Shown here: piece after piece, positions 7,919-14,909 of the stretch
How positions within the stretch are numbered: position 1 is the stretch's first letter
Layout: each line of letters starts with the position of its first letter
Source: Rickettsiales bacterium
GTDB lineage: Bacteria; Pseudomonadota; Alphaproteobacteria; Rickettsiales; UBA1997
Reading direction: 5' to 3'
NCBI GenBank assembly: GCA_031269065.1
Contig: JAIRWJ010000049.1
Coordinates: 1-20,528, forward strand
Length of the DNA: 20,528 bases
Notes under the pieces: model-generated
What the model was told of the DNA's origin: nothing
Database searches by the model: none
The model's input: only the letters and a program-made list of their open reading frames with translations
Made by a program: the position numbers and the translations under genes

Positions 7919-8569
7919 TTGAAAGTTGTTTTAATTACAGGTACAATGGGTGCTGGAAAATCCAAAAGTGTAATAGATGATTATCTGGAGGGTTGTCTAG
8001 CCGATGAGTACGAAAAAGGTGGTGTTGACCTTTTTAAGCATTATACAGAAATCCGCTCTGGCAGTTATATAAAATCCAGAGCCTACGATAATAAAAGGTT
8101 TCCATGTTCGATGGTGGATGACAATGTCGATTTCCTGAAAACTGGAAAAAAATATATAGTTATTGAAGAATTTCACGCCTTTAAAGCCGAGACCATAGAC
8201 AGACTCATAGGAAGTATGGAACAAAATGGGATTGAGCTTCTGATCCTTTCTGGACTAAAGTACTACGCTAGTGGTGATATTTGGCCTACATACGGTATTG
8301 TTAAAGACTCCTGCAGAAGGCATGGAGTTGATTTTGAGGAAAAGGTTACATTCTACGGCAAATGCGAATATCCTGGATGTAACAACTATGCCGTTAATCA
8401 TAAGCTGAGCTCGGAGAACGAGAGGAAGCTCCAGCAGGGACTTTTTGTCTTTAGCCAGGCAACCCTCCAGGACTATCAGTTTTTTTGTGAAAAATGCTTC
8501 CAAAATGTAAACGGAAAGCGGGACAATAGCCTCTACCTGACTCAGTATACCAATCAGAAAGACAAATAG
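7919..8569 (+). CDS. tdk: Thymidine kinase-like protein
   Basis: The protein has 216 residues and resembles type II thymidine kinases, which phosphorylate deoxythymidine for salvage. Seen in order: Walker A GTMGAGKS (8-15), a KSRAYDNKRFP segment where the SRxG region sits (52-62), Walker B with the catalytic acid as VIEEFHAF (81-88) in place of the usual DExQF, LSGL at 110-113 as in the YGL motif, and four zinc-type Cys (149, 154, 190, 193) bracketing the substrate lasso. The Cys pairs are CxxxxC and CxxC, so the first knuckle has two extra residues. The start is a TTG; no ATG fits because the Walker motif begins at residue 8. The gene stands alone, 87 bases after the SH3 gene. The sequence is divergent, so activity on another nucleoside is possible. 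Confidence 0.75.
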   Translation: MKVVLITGTMGAGKSKSVIDDYLEGCLADEYEKGGVDLFKHYTEIRSGSYIKSRAYDNKRFPCSMVDDNVDFLKTGKKYIVIEEFHAFKAETIDRLIGSMEQNGIELLILSGLKYYASGDIWPTYGIVKDSCRRHGVDFEEKVTFYGKCEYPGCNNYAVNHKLSSENERKLQQGLFVFSQATLQDYQFFCEKCFQNVNGKRDNSLYLTQYTNQKDK

Positions 8570-8593
8570 TCAGATATGCTGACGTTGTGAGAG

Positions 8594-8725
8594 CTAACTT
8601 CTCTGGGTAAAAAACAGTACCACAAGGAGTGCGGTAAAAAATATGATTTCCCTGTAGCTGTGCACATGCATGAGTTTCAGAACTATCTGCAGAGCCACTG
8701 CGGTCGCCACGACTATGTATAACAT
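8594..8725 (-). CDS. Possible 43-residue two-segment membrane protein
   Basis: A short ATG-initiated frame encodes two hydrophobic stretches (about 3-19 and 27-40) split by a short polar turn, LMHVHSYREI. That pattern is rarely seen by chance in an intergenic stretch. It resembles small membrane proteins or holin- and toxin-like peptides in size and topology, but I recognise no family. No clear ribosome site precedes the ATG. It lies convergent to the thymidine-kinase-like gene. The rest of 8570-8924 is AT-rich with no other supportable feature. Confidence 0.4.
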   Translation of the reverse strand: MLYIVVATAVALQIVLKLMHVHSYREIIFFTALLVVLFFTQRS

Positions 8726-8924
8726 GTTACAGTGAATTCATATATCTACATAATAGATAAATGTTTAAAAATAGCAAAACATTGGCTATGGCTTATATAG
8801 ACTACAATAAATGAATCTGGTATTGGTTTTTAGTGTAAATACCTATAAATCTGGCACATAGTTCCTAAAAATATTTTTTCATCTCTGTTGAAAATTAAAA
8901 GGATAGACTGTAGCTTCAGTACCG

Positions 8925-8997
8925 GTGAAATTGATGAGTAGGGGCTAGGACGGTAGGGCTGGGGTCGGGAAAACCTGTTTGGAATTTCACGGAGGAT
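8925..8997 (+). promoter_or_regulatory. Structured, G-rich leader of rpsP
   Basis: GTGAAATT at 8925-8932 pairs exactly with AATTTCAC at 8983-8990, closing a 50-base loop. The loop carries repeated G runs at 8941-8944, 8948-8949, 8952-8953, 8956-8958, 8961-8964 and 8967-8969, enough for a two-layer G-quadruplex in the transcript. GGAGG follows directly at 8991-8995. The layout suggests control of rpsP translation, but no known leader family is recognised. Confidence 0.4.
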
Positions 8998-9024
8998 ATG
9001 AATAATTGTTTATCTATTGAGAGG

Positions 9025-9336
9025 ATGTCTACTAAAATTAGATTAGCTAGGACGGGACGGAGAAACCTGCCATCATACCATGTGGTAGTGGCAGATGACA
9101 GGTCTCCGAGGGACGGTAAGTTTATAGAGAGTGTGGGTTATTATAACCCCACTTTAGGTGATGATAAAAAGGCAAGATTTAGTGTGAACAGTGAGAGAAT
9201 TGAGTACTGGCTGGGCGTTGGAGCTAAACCAACAGACAGAGTCGCTCTGCTCCTTAATAGGGCCGAGGTAAAAGGAGCCGAAAAATTCAAGCCAAGGATA
9301 AGAAATACCACCACCAAAAAAAAGAAGACAAAATAG
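9025..9336 (+). CDS. rpsP: 30S ribosomal protein S16
   Basis: A small-subunit assembly protein of 103 residues. The family N-terminus is clear as MSTKIRLARTGRRNLPSYHVVVADDRSPRDGKFIE split over its first beta strands, followed by VGYYNP and a DRVxxLLNRAEV segment, then a lysine-rich tail ending TTKKKKTK. Start choice is awkward. ATG 9025 gives the normal S16 start, but AGAGG touches the start codon. ATG 8998, in frame and 9 codons upstream, follows GGAGG by only 2 bases and adds MNNCLSIER, which S16 does not usually have. I prefer 9025 by homology. rpsP often heads rpsP-rimM-trmD-rplS; here it stands alone. Confidence 0.93.
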   Translation: MSTKIRLARTGRRNLPSYHVVVADDRSPRDGKFIESVGYYNPTLGDDKKARFSVNSERIEYWLGVGAKPTDRVALLLNRAEVKGAEKFKPRIRNTTTKKKKTK

Positions 9337-9357
9337 TCTTTTCACTGGAATATTTGG

Positions 9358-9468
9358 CTAACATTTTTTTGGAGATCTATGGTTGTGGAAAGCTGACCCG
9401 GGCCGCTGTTCCGCAAGTTTCCTCTATGATCTTCTTGGGGGGTTGCATGTTTGTGAGAGGAATGTCAG
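9358..9468. ncRNA. Candidate structured RNA or large hairpin downstream of rpsP
   Basis: This GC-richer patch in an AT-rich gap has nested pairings: CTAACATT (9358-9365) with AATGTCAG (9461-9468) apart from one A-C mismatch; GGAGATC (9371-9377) with GATCTTC (9429-9435) including one G-U; and GGAAA (9387-9391) with TTTCC (9418-9422). The centre holds CCCGGG. The total of about 110 bases is the size of a small stable RNA, but I do not find the SRP RNA core or any tmRNA, 6S or RNase P landmark. The strand is undetermined. It could also be the rpsP 3' end. Confidence 0.3.
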
Positions 9469-9532
9469 AAAAAAACAATAATTAGAAATGAGATAATCTG
9501 TATAGCACGCTTATTTAGACGCATTTGTGTGT

Positions 9533-9538
9533 TATAGT
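9533..9538 (+). promoter_or_regulatory. Possible -10 box for the 72-residue ORF
   Basis: TATAGT lies 29 bases before the ATG at 9568, at a plausible distance for a short leader. No good -35 box is seen at 16-18 bases upstream, so the assignment is weak. Confidence 0.3.
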
Positions 9539-9567
9539 GTCAGAGCTAATACATATCGGATGTTATT

Positions 9568-9786
9568 ATGCCTGGGATATCAATATACAGAAACCATACC
9601 CTATGTGCAGAGAGAGATTTGGCAACTGAAATAAAAGCTTATCTAGTGGAAAGTTCTGACTCTTCCCCAAGGGGGCAGCCTGCCAGACTAGAGAAAAAGA
9701 TAAAAACCCTCAGTAAATACATGAGTGCGCTAACAATTTCAGTCGATCTCCGGATCCTCCAAGATGAAATACTTGAAAAAACGTAG
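9568..9786 (+). CDS. Hypothetical 72-residue protein
   Basis: I do not recognise this protein. It begins at an ATG 29 bases after a TATAGT box, without a clear ribosome site. The sequence is charged and soluble-looking, with a Ser/Pro-rich turn at about 31-36 (SSDSSPRGQP) between two segments likely to be helical. No signal peptide or membrane segment is present. It lies between the structured patch after rpsP and the promoter of lpxD, so it is probably a single-gene unit. It could be a spurious frame, but its length without a stop and its position between promoter-like signals favour a gene. Confidence 0.45.
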   Translation: MPGISIYRNHTLCAERDLATEIKAYLVESSDSSPRGQPARLEKKIKTLSKYMSALTISVDLRILQDEILEKT

Positions 9787-9853
9787 ACCTAGATTACATA
9801 CCATGGCTATGGCTAATATATGAAGTTAGTAGTTCCATTTTGAAAAAATGGGC

Positions 9854-9881
9854 TTGATATTTTATTTTTTACCACTCTAAT
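9854..9881 (+). promoter_or_regulatory. Promoter of the lpxD-fabZ-lpxC unit
   Basis: TTGATA at 9854-9859 and TCTAAT at 9876-9881 match sigma-70 boxes at four to five of six positions each, with a 16-base spacer. Transcription would begin near 9888, leaving a very short leader before either lpxD start (9896 or 9908). Confidence 0.45.
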
Positions 9882-9895
9882 TTCGGCCATATAAG

Positions 9896-10996
9896 ATGCT
9901 TTGTACAATGGGAGTGCAGAACATTATACAGCTAGCTAAGGATCTTAGTGGCGCAAAGGTATTTAACGGTTTTTTCCGCAGAAGGTGCGAGTATATTACT
10001 CTTGGCAAAATCAACGGTCTCGTGGCCGTGAAAAACATTGAAGATTTAGATAAGGAGGACAGAGTATATGACATGAAAGTACTGTCCAGCGCTGGGAAAG
10101 GGGAAATCACATTTTTTATGAATCCTAGATATGCTAAGGATATGGAAACCACAAAGGCCAGCTACTGTCTGGTCGGCAGGGATAATGTTCGTCTGCTCCC
10201 AGCCGGTGTTAGAGCAGTTGTTGTGGACAATGTGCATAGCGCCTATGCGAAAACTTTGGATTATCTGTATTTTGTGCCCCAGTTTATGCTGAAACCTTCT
10301 ATAGCTACCGGAGCTTGGGTCGACCCAACTGCGGAGATTGGCTCCGATGTGGAAATACAACAAAATTCCTATGTTGGAGAGCGCGTAAAGATTGGAAATG
10401 GTTGTAAAATCTGTGCTAATGTAGTCATAGGCCACGACTGCCAGATAGGGAATGGAACCTATCTGGGCCCCAATTCGACCATATCCTATGCCAAAATAGG
10501 GGCTAACTGCGTGATACAGAATGGAGCAAATATAGGCCAGTGCGGTTTTGGGTTTGCCTATGACAAAGGTTTCAACTATAAGATACCCCAGATAGGTTTA
10601 GTAATCATCGGAGATAATGTGGAGATAGGTTCGAGTACCTGCATAGACCGGGGTGCACTGGAGGACACGGTTATAGGAAAGGACACAAAAATAGATAATT
10701 TGGTACAAATAGCTCATGGTGTCAGGGTAGGAATTGGCTGCTTTATGGCTGCCCAGGTTGGCATAGCTGGCAGCGCTGTGATAGGAAACTATGTTCAGAT
10801 TGGAGGTAAGGCTGGGATACTAGGACATATAAGCATAGGAGACGGTGCAAAAATTGCTGCCTGCAGTGGCGTGGCAAAAAGTGTTGCAGCTGGAGCTGTA
10901 GTGGCTGGTATTCCGGCTATGGTAATGGGTGACTGGCTAAAGTCCACGGTGGTTTTAAAAAAATTAGTAAGAAATAACTCCTATGCAGAAGATTAA
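9896..10996 (+). CDS. lpxD: UDP-3-O-acylglucosamine N-acyltransferase
   Basis: The enzyme adds the second acyl chain to the glucosamine of lipid A. An N-terminal uridine-binding domain (about 1-115) with ITFFMNPRY is followed by a left-handed beta-helix of hexapeptide repeats (about 132-330). The block CIDRGALEDTVIG, then KIDNLVQIAHGVRVG with catalytic His274 and IAGS, is diagnostic. The length of 366 residues is normal. Starts at ATG 9896 and ATG 9908 are both possible; neither has a good ribosome site, and the promoter lies very close, so translation may be near-leaderless. The 3' end overlaps fabZ by 14 bases. Its presence, with lpxC, implies that the organism makes lipid A or kept the capacity to. 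Confidence 0.97.
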   Translation: MLCTMGVQNIIQLAKDLSGAKVFNGFFRRRCEYITLGKINGLVAVKNIEDLDKEDRVYDMKVLSSAGKGEITFFMNPRYAKDMETTKASYCLVGRDNVRLLPAGVRAVVVDNVHSAYAKTLDYLYFVPQFMLKPSIATGAWVDPTAEIGSDVEIQQNSYVGERVKIGNGCKICANVVIGHDCQIGNGTYLGPNSTISYAKIGANCVIQNGANIGQCGFGFAYDKGFNYKIPQIGLVIIGDNVEIGSSTCIDRGALEDTVIGKDTKIDNLVQIAHGVRVGIGCFMAAQVGIAGSAVIGNYVQIGGKAGILGHISIGDGAKIAACSGVAKSVAAGAVVAGIPAMVMGDWLKSTVVLKKLVRNNSYAED

Positions 10997-11453
10997 TGTT
11001 ATAAATATAATCGAGATTATGGAACTCATTCCACACAGATATCCATTTTTGCTGCTCGATCTGGTGGTGGACTTTGTTGATAGTGTATCCTGCGTTGGGA
11101 TCAAAAATCTGACCTTCAATGAGAGTTTTTTTCAGGGCCATTTTGTAGGAAATCCTATAATGCCAGGCGTGCTAATAGTAGAGGCTATGGCCCAGACAGC
11201 TAGTGTCCTTATATCCAAGTCTATAGCAAGAAAGAGTGATGATTCTGGCATTGTGCTGTTTACAGCTATAGAAGGTGCTAAATTCAGGAAATCTGTGGTT
11301 CCGGGGGATAGGCTGGAGCTTCGGGTCAGAATTCTGAATCATAAAATGAATCTTTGGTGTTGTGAGGGAATTGCTGTCGTATCCGGTGGTAGAGTTGCTG
11401 AGGCCAGATTTTCAGCTATGCTGACAGAAAATAGGAAAGCAGGATCTATATGA
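10983..11453 (+). CDS. fabZ: 3-hydroxyacyl-ACP dehydratase FabZ
   Basis: This hot-dog-fold dehydratase of type II fatty acid synthesis acts on the same 3-hydroxyacyl-ACP pool that feeds lipid A. The protein has 156 residues with MELIPHRYPFLLLD at 13-26, the catalytic His53 in QGHFVGNPIMPGVL, and catalytic Glu67 in EAMAQ. The usual GHFPG is GHFVG here, a change beside the catalytic His. The start overlaps lpxD by 14 bases and the stop overlaps the lpxC start as ATGA, so all three genes are translationally coupled. The N-terminus has an extra Ile/Asn-rich lead of about ten residues. Confidence 0.96.
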   Translation: MQKINVINIIEIMELIPHRYPFLLLDLVVDFVDSVSCVGIKNLTFNESFFQGHFVGNPIMPGVLIVEAMAQTASVLISKSIARKSDDSGIVLFTAIEGAKFRKSVVPGDRLELRVRILNHKMNLWCCEGIAVVSGGRVAEARFSAMLTENRKAGSI

Positions 11454-12298
11454 TGCAGAAAACTCTGGGAAGCTCTCGGGAGATCAGAGGAATCGGGCTA
11501 CACTCTGGTAAGAATGTAATTGCTAGGCTGATTCCTTCAGAATTTGAAGGGATAGTATTTAGACCTGGGGGCGAATCATTTTCTTGGATAACTGCAACCT
11601 ACGAAAATGTTCTAGAAACAAATCTGGGAACAACAATTGGTACTAGAGATGGTTTGTCCAGAATTCTAACAATAGAACATCTGATGGCAGCACTCTGGGC
11701 CTGTGATGTGGATAATCTTGCTGTCGAGCTGGAGGGCGGGGAAGTTCCAGCGATGGATGGATCCTCAAGATGTTTCATCGACGAAATTTTAGATTGTGAA
11801 ATTGTTGAGCTGCCAGCGGTTAGAAAAATTCTAAGGATCAGGAAGAAAGTGGTTGTAGAAGACCAAAATGGGTCCATTAGCATAAAACCCTCAGACAAAT
11901 TCTCAATAGATATGGATGTTAGCTTCAACTACGGAAAGATAGGTGATCAACACTATTTTTTTGACGGAAATCGGGAAAAGTTCAGGAAAGAAATAGCTTC
12001 AGCAAGGACATTCTGTAACCAACGCGATGCAGATCGCATGAGGGAAGCCGGCCTGGCCCTAGGTGGTAGTTTAGAGAATGCTCTGGTCTTTGACGATGAA
12101 GGCCTAATAAACCCTCAGATAATTCTCCAGGAGAAGGAGGTGGTAAAACACAAAGTGCTAGACTGTGTGGGTGATCTATTCACATCTGGCTATAACGACA
12201 TAAGAGGAGCCGTGGTGGCTAGCAAAAGTGGTCACCAGCTGAACAACAGACTTATGCGAAAAATCTTCAGTGATAGAAACAACTACACAGTAGAATAA
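11450..12298 (+). CDS. lpxC: UDP-3-O-acyl-N-acetylglucosamine deacetylase
   Basis: The zinc hydrolase that commits UDP-GlcNAc to lipid A. At 282 residues it is slightly shorter than the usual 300-305. Zinc and catalytic residues are all in place: Glu76-His77 in TIEHLMAAL (zinc ligand and base), His234 and Asp238 in KHKVLDCVGDL (zinc ligands), and His262 in SGHQLN (acid). Other hallmarks are GIGLHSGKNV near the N-terminus, VELEGGEVPAMDGSS, and SARTFCNQRDAD with GGSLENALVF. The tail stops soon after the last motif. The start overlaps the fabZ stop. Linking lpxC to lpxD-fabZ, rather than lpxA, is unusual. It converges with folE across 18 bases with no visible terminator. Confidence 0.97.
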   Translation: MMQKTLGSSREIRGIGLHSGKNVIARLIPSEFEGIVFRPGGESFSWITATYENVLETNLGTTIGTRDGLSRILTIEHLMAALWACDVDNLAVELEGGEVPAMDGSSRCFIDEILDCEIVELPAVRKILRIRKKVVVEDQNGSISIKPSDKFSIDMDVSFNYGKIGDQHYFFDGNREKFRKEIASARTFCNQRDADRMREAGLALGGSLENALVFDDEGLINPQIILQEKEVVKHKVLDCVGDLFTSGYNDIRGAVVASKSGHQLNNRLMRKIFSDRNNYTVE

Positions 12299-12316
12299 GT
12301 GACCTGCTAATTGGAG

Positions 12317-12877
12317 TCAAAAAGAATTCGCTCCATCTCCGGCTAGTTTTAACAGATCTATTTCGCTAGAATTCGCGTATTTCCCATAGGTGAACAGGGT
12401 GGTCACGTTCACTTTCCTTTTATTTACTCCCCTGCAGGTCATACAGAGGTGCTTCGCTCTAGCCAGCACAAATAGATCTGAAGGTCTCAGATGTTCGACT
12501 ATCGAGTTACCTATGTCCCTAACCAGATTCTCCTGAATCTGCAGCCTCTTTGAGAAGCAATCAACAATTCTACAGAATTTGCTCAGTCCCAGAATTCTGC
12601 CACTAGGAATATAGCCCAGAGTAACTAGGCCATAGAATGGCATAAAATGGTGTTCACAAACAGAGGCGAACTCTATATCTCTCACCAGAACTAAGTCGCT
12701 GTTGTTACATTCAAATGTCTTGTAAAAACTTCCATCGTCCTGGTCATAGCCCTCCAGAAGAGCCGTCAGTCCTTGGGCTGCTCTCTTCGGAGTCTCAACT
12801 AAACCGGTTCTGGCAGGATTGTCGCCAGTGCCTTCAATCAGCAGCCTGAAGCCATTCTCAATTTTATCTAGGTTCAT
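12317..12877 (-). CDS. folE: GTP cyclohydrolase I
   Basis: The enzyme converts GTP to dihydroneopterin triphosphate, the first step toward folate and, through QueD, toward queuosine. The protein has 186 residues with GDNPARTGLVETPKR (18-32), zinc ligands in CEHHFMPF (Cys74, His77) and CMTC (Cys145), and the VRDIEF segment. Relatives usually have CMxxRG; here the reading is CMTCRGV, with an extra Cys148. It lies 21 bases after queD in the same direction, so the two genes likely serve one route: FolE supplies the substrate of QueD. No good ribosome site is seen before the ATG at 12877. Confidence 0.95.
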   Translation of the reverse strand: MNLDKIENGFRLLIEGTGDNPARTGLVETPKRAAQGLTALLEGYDQDDGSFYKTFECNNSDLVLVRDIEFASVCEHHFMPFYGLVTLGYIPSGRILGLSKFCRIVDCFSKRLQIQENLVRDIGNSIVEHLRPSDLFVLARAKHLCMTCRGVNKRKVNVTTLFTYGKYANSSEIDLLKLAGDGANSF

Positions 12878-12898
12878 CGGAAAATCAAAATTTCTAAC

Positions 12899-13225
12899 CT
12901 ACAGCTCATAGCTAGCTTCGTTATCCCTAGTTTCCTGCACAGTGGCCCTATAACAGTGAGGTACTCTGTCCACCACCCATTTGGCTATGTTCTCGGTTGT
13001 AGGGTTGAACCCCAGAACTTCGTTAAGATCCTTATGGTCCAAATTCGAATGGATAATCTTCTTTATATATGCAAAATCGACCACCATACCGTTTTCCGTG
13101 AGGTTCTTACTTTTGCAGTATACAGTGATAATCCAATTATGTCCGTGAGAGTCCTCACAGTTACCGCCTTCCAACGTAACTCTGTGACTCGCGCTAATCT
13201 CTAGAACTTTTTTTAGGTAATACAC
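12899..13225 (-). CDS. queD: 6-carboxy-5,6,7,8-tetrahydropterin synthase
   Basis: The protein has 108 residues of the PTPS/QueD family, acting on dihydroneopterin triphosphate in queuosine (preQ0) biosynthesis. Zinc ligands are His14 (SASHR), His27 and His29 (SHGHNW); the catalytic Cys23 sits in GGNCED; LDHKDLNE (62-69) and PTTENIAKW (75-83) are family blocks; Glu98 in QETRDN closes the pocket. The start is a GTG with GGAGG 5 bases upstream, a strong site. Because folE follows directly and the sequence is short, queuosine use is more likely than biopterin synthesis. Later queuosine genes are not in the window. Confidence 0.93.
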   Translation of the reverse strand: MYYLKKVLEISASHRVTLEGGNCEDSHGHNWIITVYCKSKNLTENGMVVDFAYIKKIIHSNLDHKDLNEVLGFNPTTENIAKWVVDRVPHCYRATVQETRDNEASYEL

Positions 13226-13289
13226 TCACTCCTCCCCCAATTACATTTATTATTTGTTATAAAGTTAGATCTCTTTTCTTACCAAACAC

Positions 13290-13928
13290 TTATTTTTTCT
13301 CCAGTTCTTCGGCATCCGACTTGATTTCGGATCTATTGGAAATAATTCTATCTATCAGTCCGAACTTCAGTGCCTCTTCCGCCGTCATAAAGTGGTCTCT
13401 CTCCATGTTTTTCTCAACAACAGACAGTTTATGTCCAGTGTGCCTGACATATATCTCATTTACCTTCCTTTTTATACTTAAAATCTCCTTTGTATGAATT
13501 TCTATATCTGTTGCCTGGCCACTGTAGCCACCAGATGGTTGGTGTACCATGATTCGGGAATGTGGCAATGAATATCTCTTCCCTTTCTCTCCGGCCTGCA
13601 ACAGCAACGAGGCCATGGAACAAGCCTGACCCATACAAATCGTGGATATCTTAGGCTTTATGTACAGCATTGTATCATAGATAGCCAGTCCTGAGGTCAC
13701 AACCCCACCAGGTGAATTTATATACATAAAAATATCTCTATCGGGGTTCTCAGACTCCAAAAAAAGCAATTGAGCTATAATAAGAGAGCTCGTAATATCG
13801 TTCACCTCCCCGCTGAGAAAAATAATTCTCTCTTTGAGCAATCTGGAAAATATATCAAAAGATCTCTCTCCTCGAGGAGTCTGCTCGATAACTATTGGTA
13901 CCAAATTATCTACGATCTCGCTAAACAT
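13290..13928 (-). CDS. clpP: ATP-dependent Clp protease proteolytic subunit
   Basis: The protein has 212 residues and forms the serine protease chamber that works with ClpX or ClpA. The triad is visible: Ser104 in GQACSMAS, His129 in HSRIMVHQPSGG, and Asp178 in ERDHFM. The N-terminal LVPIVIEQTPRGERSFDIFSRLLKERIIFL and the MYINSPGG block are canonical. The C-terminal tail is acidic (SDAEELEKK). clpX is not adjacent; instead queD follows after 64 bases. A sigma-70-like promoter lies at 13965-13992. Confidence 0.98.
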   Translation of the reverse strand: MFSEIVDNLVPIVIEQTPRGERSFDIFSRLLKERIIFLSGEVNDITSSLIIAQLLFLESENPDRDIFMYINSPGGVVTSGLAIYDTMLYIKPKISTICMGQACSMASLLLQAGEKGKRYSLPHSRIMVHQPSGGYSGQATDIEIHTKEILSIKRKVNEIYVRHTGHKLSVVEKNMERDHFMTAEEALKFGLIDRIISNRSEIKSDAEELEKK

Positions 13929-13964
13929 CTATTAAATTACTCTCATTGGATAATGACTGTTCCT

Positions 13965-13992
13965 ATTATGCAGAAATCTTTACATAAATCAA
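13965..13992 (-). promoter_or_regulatory. Promoter of clpP
   Basis: Read on the minus strand, TTGATT (13992-13987) and CATAAT (13970-13965) are separated by 16 bases. They match four and five of six sigma-70 positions. The start point would lie near 13958, about 30 bases before the clpP ATG. Confidence 0.45.
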
Positions 13993-14052
13993 CAGAAATT
14001 ACTACCGCCCTACTATTACTTCCCATTCTTTATTCCCCTGAGGCCTTCCGCT

Positions 14053-14205
14053 GTGGGAGAAATTAGGAGATCCAGATACATAGTACAGTTTAGATTCACA
14101 AAACAAATCCTCCAGTCAATAAGAGAACTCAGCCGGTTACCAGATTCCGGCGTCATAGGAATAGCCTTCATCATTATATGCATCTTCTTACACCATCTTT
14201 TTTGA
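14053..14205 (+). CDS. Possible 50-residue membrane protein
   Basis: A GTG-initiated frame with GAGG at 14040-14043, 9 bases upstream. It encodes a basic, probably helical N-terminal half (RRSRYIVQFRFTKQILQSIR) and a hydrophobic C-terminal segment (VIGIAFIIICIFLHHLF), a tail-anchored layout. The frame stays open upstream to 13957, but without ATG, GTG or TTG. The pattern faintly recalls SecE, yet the Trp-Pro hallmark is absent and the protein is shorter. It lies in a gap of about 330 bases between clpP and the next ORF that otherwise holds only very short frames. It may be a small gene or chance. Confidence 0.35.
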   Translation: MGEIRRSRYIVQFRFTKQILQSIRELSRLPDSGVIGIAFIIICIFLHHLF

Positions 14206-14256
14206 AGTTTTTTTGTTGATCGTCTTTCGAATCACATGAATCTCCATGAATTGACT

Positions 14257-14469
14257 CTATATTCCCTTCATAGGCTTGTAGGCTGATTCTCCGGAGCCAA
14301 TCTCAGTATCAGAACCTTCTTCTTTTGCTTTTCCCAAAAAAATATTTCTGAATGTAGTTCCAACTACTGCACCATTTTTAGATATATAGGCTCCTGCAGC
14401 ACTTCCATAGGGAACTCCTACGGAAACATCTTCACCAGTAAATGTAAGTAGTTTATTAGACCTCTGCAA
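14257..14469 (-). CDS. Hypothetical 70-residue protein or 3' remnant
   Basis: I do not recognise this protein. The only start is TTG at 14469, without a ribosome site; the frame is open upstream to 14517 without an ATG, which suggests the C-terminal end of a longer gene. The sequence is Gly/Ser/Ala-rich with VSVGVPYGSAAGAY and GSDTEIGSGES and has no membrane segment. An IS1595-type remnant lies just upstream on the same strand, so the insertion may have cut off its 5' part. Alternatively it is a chance frame. Confidence 0.3.
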   Translation of the reverse strand: MQRSNKLLTFTGEDVSVGVPYGSAAGAYISKNGAVVGTTFRNIFLGKAKEEGSDTEIGSGESAYKPMKGI

Positions 14470-14623
14470 AACTAAAATTTTGGTGTTTTTAGAATACAGA
14501 TTTTTTCTTCTTGTTCACTTTCCTATACTAGCTGTAGAAAACCATTTTTGTAATTGGCCAGACTAATTGTCAGATTAAATCTTAAATCATGTTCTTATTT
14601 CAGACAGTATTTTGAGTATTTTT

Positions 14624-14901
14624 GGGGCTTGACTAGGTAATTATCTTAACTAGGAAATTTTATTTTCCTTTATCTTTTCAAATATCTTTTTGTTATTTTT
14701 AGGACTACTCTTTCAAATTCTTTTCTGGTCAAATTCCGTTATTGAATCTATATTTAAATTCTTTTAATGTAAAATAAATTTATCATCTGCAAAAATGTTA
14801 AATTTGCTAAGTCTGTTCCTAGCAAAGGACCAAAAAGATTCTATTCCATTTATGTGATTCTTATCTCTAGTAAATTCAGGACTATCTACTAATAAGTCTA
14901 C
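14624..14901 (-). pseudogene. Broken IS1595-family transposase (C-terminal part)
   Basis: Translation of the minus strand from 14901 to 14767 gives the C-terminal catalytic region of an IS1595-type DDE transposase, with the recognisable block NHINGIESFWSFARNRLSKF. A stop then follows, but a -1 shift at 14767 continues as LKEFKYRFNNGI before a further stop at 14731. Upstream of 14901 the frame is closed, so the N-terminal part is gone. GGGGCTTGACTAGG at 14624-14637 lies just past the gene end and could be a terminal inverted repeat; the other end is missing. The element is dead. The neighbouring stretch 14470-14623 is AT-rich with nothing else visible. Confidence 0.7.
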
Positions 14902-14909
14902 TTACATAC

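Noticed and set aside
8925..8990. Hammerhead ribozyme suggested by TGATGA and a later GAAA
   Set aside because: The segment between them is G-rich without complementary C runs, so stem II cannot form.
9358..9468. SRP (4.5S) RNA gene
   Set aside because: The conserved GGTCAGGxCCGGAAGGxAGCAGCC-type core is absent on both strands.
14053..14205. SecE
   Set aside because: Topology is vaguely similar, but the Trp-Pro hallmark is missing and the protein is too short.
14221..14240. tRNA, from a TTCGAATC string near 14228
   Set aside because: The flanking bases do not form a T stem and no acceptor, D or anticodon arm fits around it.
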